From a bacterium (GTDB lineage: Bacteria > Planctomycetota > UBA11346), in the NCBI GenBank assembly GCA_020049615.1, contig JAIFKN010000025.1, positions 1-5,884 of the forward strand: a stretch of 5,884 bases of DNA. The letters are read 5' to 3'. The notes beneath the pieces are model-generated. The model was not told the DNA's origin and ran no database searches. It was given only the letters and a program-made list of their open reading frames with translations. Of this stretch, positions 4,276 through 5,884 are shown piece after piece. The position numbers were made by a program, and so were the translations under genes. Every line of letters begins with the position of its first letter. Positions within the stretch are counted from its first letter, which is position 1.

Positions 4276-5124
4276 TCACGAGCACTGGAAGTTCCAGTCG
4301 AAGTGCCGGCAGGTCGGACACTCGAAGACATAGATGCTGCCGCAGTCGCCGATCATGATATCGGCCGCATCGTAGCCCGGCTCGCCCTGCCGTCGTCCCC
4401 AGCGCCACGCCGATCCGCCATCTGCCATGCCCGAGCTGATGGTCAGGAGGTGCACCATCGGGATCGTGCAGTGCGGGCACGTCGGGCGCCACGCAGCCTG
4501 GATCCACGCTGGCCAGCCCCCGACCTTCCAACCCGGAGCGGCGGAGAGGTTGTTCATGTAGAACGCGCCGGCGGCATCCTCCTCGTCGTAGTCGCCTTCC
4601 CGCGCGCCCCATACCGCCCAGTTGGCCACCCGGTCGACCTGTTCCTGCTGGGTCTCATCCAGCGCGAAGAGAGACGGGTACTCCTGCACGGCCTCGACCG
4701 TGATCCGGGATTCGGCCGGGATGAGACCCGGCCATTCGGGATCCGTGTTGTCGCCGACGATCGTGTCGGCGCCCTGCACCGAAACGCGCCTGACGATGAG
4801 ATGCGGGCAGGCCTGCTCATGGTCCCGCGGGCACCACAGCACCTGAAGCAAGGTGCGAGGCTTCCAGCCGGGGATGTCTTCGCCGCGGAGCTGCAGGATG
4901 TTGACTAGCCCGCGACCATGTTCCGGACACCGTGGATCGGCGCAGCCCGGCGGCCGATGGAACAGCCCGCCGATCTTGCTCGCCGTCGGGTCGACACCAT
5001 CGGCCCGATAGGGGTGCAGGCGGTAGCCTGTCCGGCGCATGCGGGCCAGGGCCGGCAGGGCAGTAGCGACCGGCGTCGGCTCATCGTCCCGACGCGACCA
5101 CCACGACCGGATCAGGTCGAACAT
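4276..5124 (-). CDS. DUF1963/YwqG-family protein, cysteine-rich
   Basis: The 282-residue protein shows the twofold DUF1963 pattern: TASKIGGLFHRPPG near 47-60, and GWKVGGWPAWIQ (198-209) followed by CPHC (216-219), IPMVHLLTISS and GSIYVFECPTC (262-272). Cysteine pairs CADPRC (61-66), Cys98/Cys106, CPHC and CPTC suggest one or more structural metal sites. DUF1963 proteins have no settled biochemical role; some occur near toxin or immunity genes. The start at 5124 is chosen for the GGAGG placed 5 nt upstream on the minus strand and because the N-terminal extension to 5355 is low-complexity and would overlap the divergent clamp gene. It lies alone on its strand, divergent from the clamp and convergent with the RHH operon. 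Confidence 0.82.
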   Translation of the reverse strand: MFDLIRSWWSRRDDEPTPVATALPALARMRRTGYRLHPYRADGVDPTASKIGGLFHRPPGCADPRCPEHGRGLVNILQLRGEDIPGWKPRTLLQVLWCPRDHEQACPHLIVRRVSVQGADTIVGDNTDPEWPGLIPAESRITVEAVQEYPSLFALDETQQEQVDRVANWAVWGAREGDYDEEDAAGAFYMNNLSAAPGWKVGGWPAWIQAAWRPTCPHCTIPMVHLLTISSGMADGGSAWRWGRRQGEPGYDAADIMIGDCGSIYVFECPTCRHFDWNFQCS

Positions 5125-5262
5125 GGGGCCTCCACGACGGCCATCAGCCCCCCATTCCGTGGCATGCTGCGTCTCCTCGCACCGAGGGTACCGGCCTGCC
5201 AGCCCCGTGAAGTTCCAACCCCCGCTGAACGAGCGGGGCCAACCACCAACCCAGGACCGCTC
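5125..5262. promoter_or_regulatory. Divergent intergenic region between the DUF1963 and clamp genes
   Basis: The 138-bp gap separates divergent starts, so promoters for both genes should lie here. The sequence is GC-rich and I can assign no sigma-70-type boxes with confidence on either strand. The only clear element is the hairpin at 5220-5238. Confidence 0.5.
5220..5238 (+). promoter_or_regulatory. Leader hairpin upstream of the clamp-like gene
   Basis: CCCCGCT (5220-5226) pairs perfectly with AGCGGGG (5232-5238) around a GAACG loop. Unlike the other two leader hairpins it has no T tract, so it is less likely to terminate transcription. It is followed by CAACCCAGGACCGCTC and the ATG. That sequence aligns with CAACCCAAGGAATCCACTC before the gene at 3452, indicating a shared leader design. 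Confidence 0.6.
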
Positions 5263-5884
5263 ATGTCTACCACCATCACCATCCCCCGCATCACTGCCGA
5301 TCGTCTCTCGCGCCTGCCCCTGGCCTGCGCCGATGAGACCGGTCCCCTCGGCCATGTCAGCGTCCGCGTGACGCCCGAGACGGCCCGCTTTGCCTGCACC
5401 AACGGGCGACTGCTCGCCAGCCTCCTCGTCCCGCTCGACGCTCTCGAAGGTGAGCCCTGCGATGTCATCCTCGACGCGGATCAGTTCACCGCCGCCCTGA
5501 AGGTCACCGCCAAGGCGACCGGCGGACGCATCCAGATCGAGATCGGCCCCAAGGAGGCGCGCCTGACCAATGGTACGGCCTCAGCCATCGTCCGACGGGT
5601 CGATGGCGCGTTCCCCAAGGTCGAGCACTGCTGGACCCGCACCGCCGGCCGTCGCTGGGTGCCGACCATCAGCAGCTTGGACGGCAACCTGGTGGCCGTG
5701 GCCCAAAAGATCGCCGGCCATAAGAACCCGCTGCTGTTCACCTCGCCGGTTGAGCAGGGCACGCGCCTGGAACGCCTGTGGGCCGTGCCCGGGGCCCAGC
5801 CCGACGAGAGCATCAGCGTCAGTAGCCTCCGGGCCGTCGTGTCGGCTCCGGCGTACTGGGCGGACCACGAACTGGCGCTGCTGC
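5263..5884 (+). CDS. DNA polymerase III beta sliding clamp (DnaN)-like protein, partial (3' end outside window)
   Basis: 207 codons are visible with no stop before the window ends. The order of motifs follows beta-clamp domain II. FACTNGRLLASLLVPL (43-58) corresponds to the clamp's ATDGHRLA segment, and VILDADQFTAALKVT (68-82) to the helix before the central strands. IQIEIGPKEARLTNGTASAIVRRVDGAFPKVE (90-121) matches the family's G-x-x-x-x-S-x-x-V-D-G-x-F-P-D-Y run. Residues 135 onward would enter domain III. Only about 40 residues precede the domain II motif, so domain I appears to be absent. A clamp would tether a polymerase or nuclease to DNA. The start at 5263 follows CAGGA and is the first ATG after the hairpin. 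The gene was identified by reading frame, since it is open at the window edge. Confidence 0.8.
   Translation, partial: MSTTITIPRITADRLSRLPLACADETGPLGHVSVRVTPETARFACTNGRLLASLLVPLDALEGEPCDVILDADQFTAALKVTAKATGGRIQIEIGPKEARLTNGTASAIVRRVDGAFPKVEHCWTRTAGRRWVPTISSLDGNLVAVAQKIAGHKNPLLFTSPVEQGTRLERLWAVPGAQPDESISVSSLRAVVSAPAYWADHELALL

Noticed and set aside
4237..4908. Plus-strand frame of about 223 residues opposite the DUF1963 gene
   Set aside because: Arg/Pro/Ala-rich shadow; the minus strand carries clear DUF1963 motifs over the same region.
5125..5355. N-terminal extension of the DUF1963 protein
   Set aside because: It is Gly/Arg/Ser-rich, overlaps the divergent clamp gene and its leader, and the internal ATG at 5124 has a well-placed GGAGG.

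Overview
This is a high-GC bacterial window, densely packed with short genes that mostly overlap or abut. The content (a PD-(D/E)XK nuclease, a sliding-clamp-like protein, a HigBA-type toxin-antitoxin pair, two ribbon-helix-helix-like proteins and several orphan small proteins) points to an accessory element such as a plasmid, integrative element or prophage rather than a core chromosomal region. No structural phage genes, transposase, integrase, rRNA or tRNA are visible. Clear Shine-Dalgarno sites, ATG/GTG starts and a HigBA-2-type cassette fit a high-GC proteobacterium, but the host cannot be fixed from this window.

Layout. (1) 1-2447, plus strand: a hairpin leader followed by five tightly coupled genes. 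These are a two-part protein with a proline/glutamine-rich linker, a RecB/Cas4-like nuclease fold with four Fe-S-type cysteines, two unrecognised acidic proteins, and a small CxxC/CxC protein. The start-stop overlaps and 0-3 nt gaps indicate one operon. (2) 2448-2674: a gene-free gap between convergent units, with an AT-rich island, an 11-bp-spaced direct repeat and two inverted repeats. (3) 2675-3348, minus strand: toxin first, then HTH antitoxin, overlapping by 4 nt. The toxin start lies almost on the predicted transcription start, and a 27-bp perfect palindrome covers the promoter. (4) 3398-4268, plus strand: a hairpin leader followed by RHH-like protein, helical-repeat protein, RHH-like protein. 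(5) 4276-5124, minus strand: a DUF1963/YwqG-like cysteine-rich protein, convergent on the previous operon with only 7 nt between stop codons. (6) 5220 to the end, plus strand: a third hairpin leader followed by a DnaN-like clamp that appears to begin at domain II and runs off the window.

The most notable points are these. The nuclease keeps every recognisable family motif except the catalytic D-x-K segment, which looks deleted in frame. The clamp-like protein appears to lack beta-clamp domain I. All three plus-strand units begin with the same kind of leader, a strong GC hairpin 23-31 nt upstream of the start codon followed by a related GGA-containing sequence. The toxin-antitoxin unit appears to be expressed from a leaderless, palindrome-controlled promoter.
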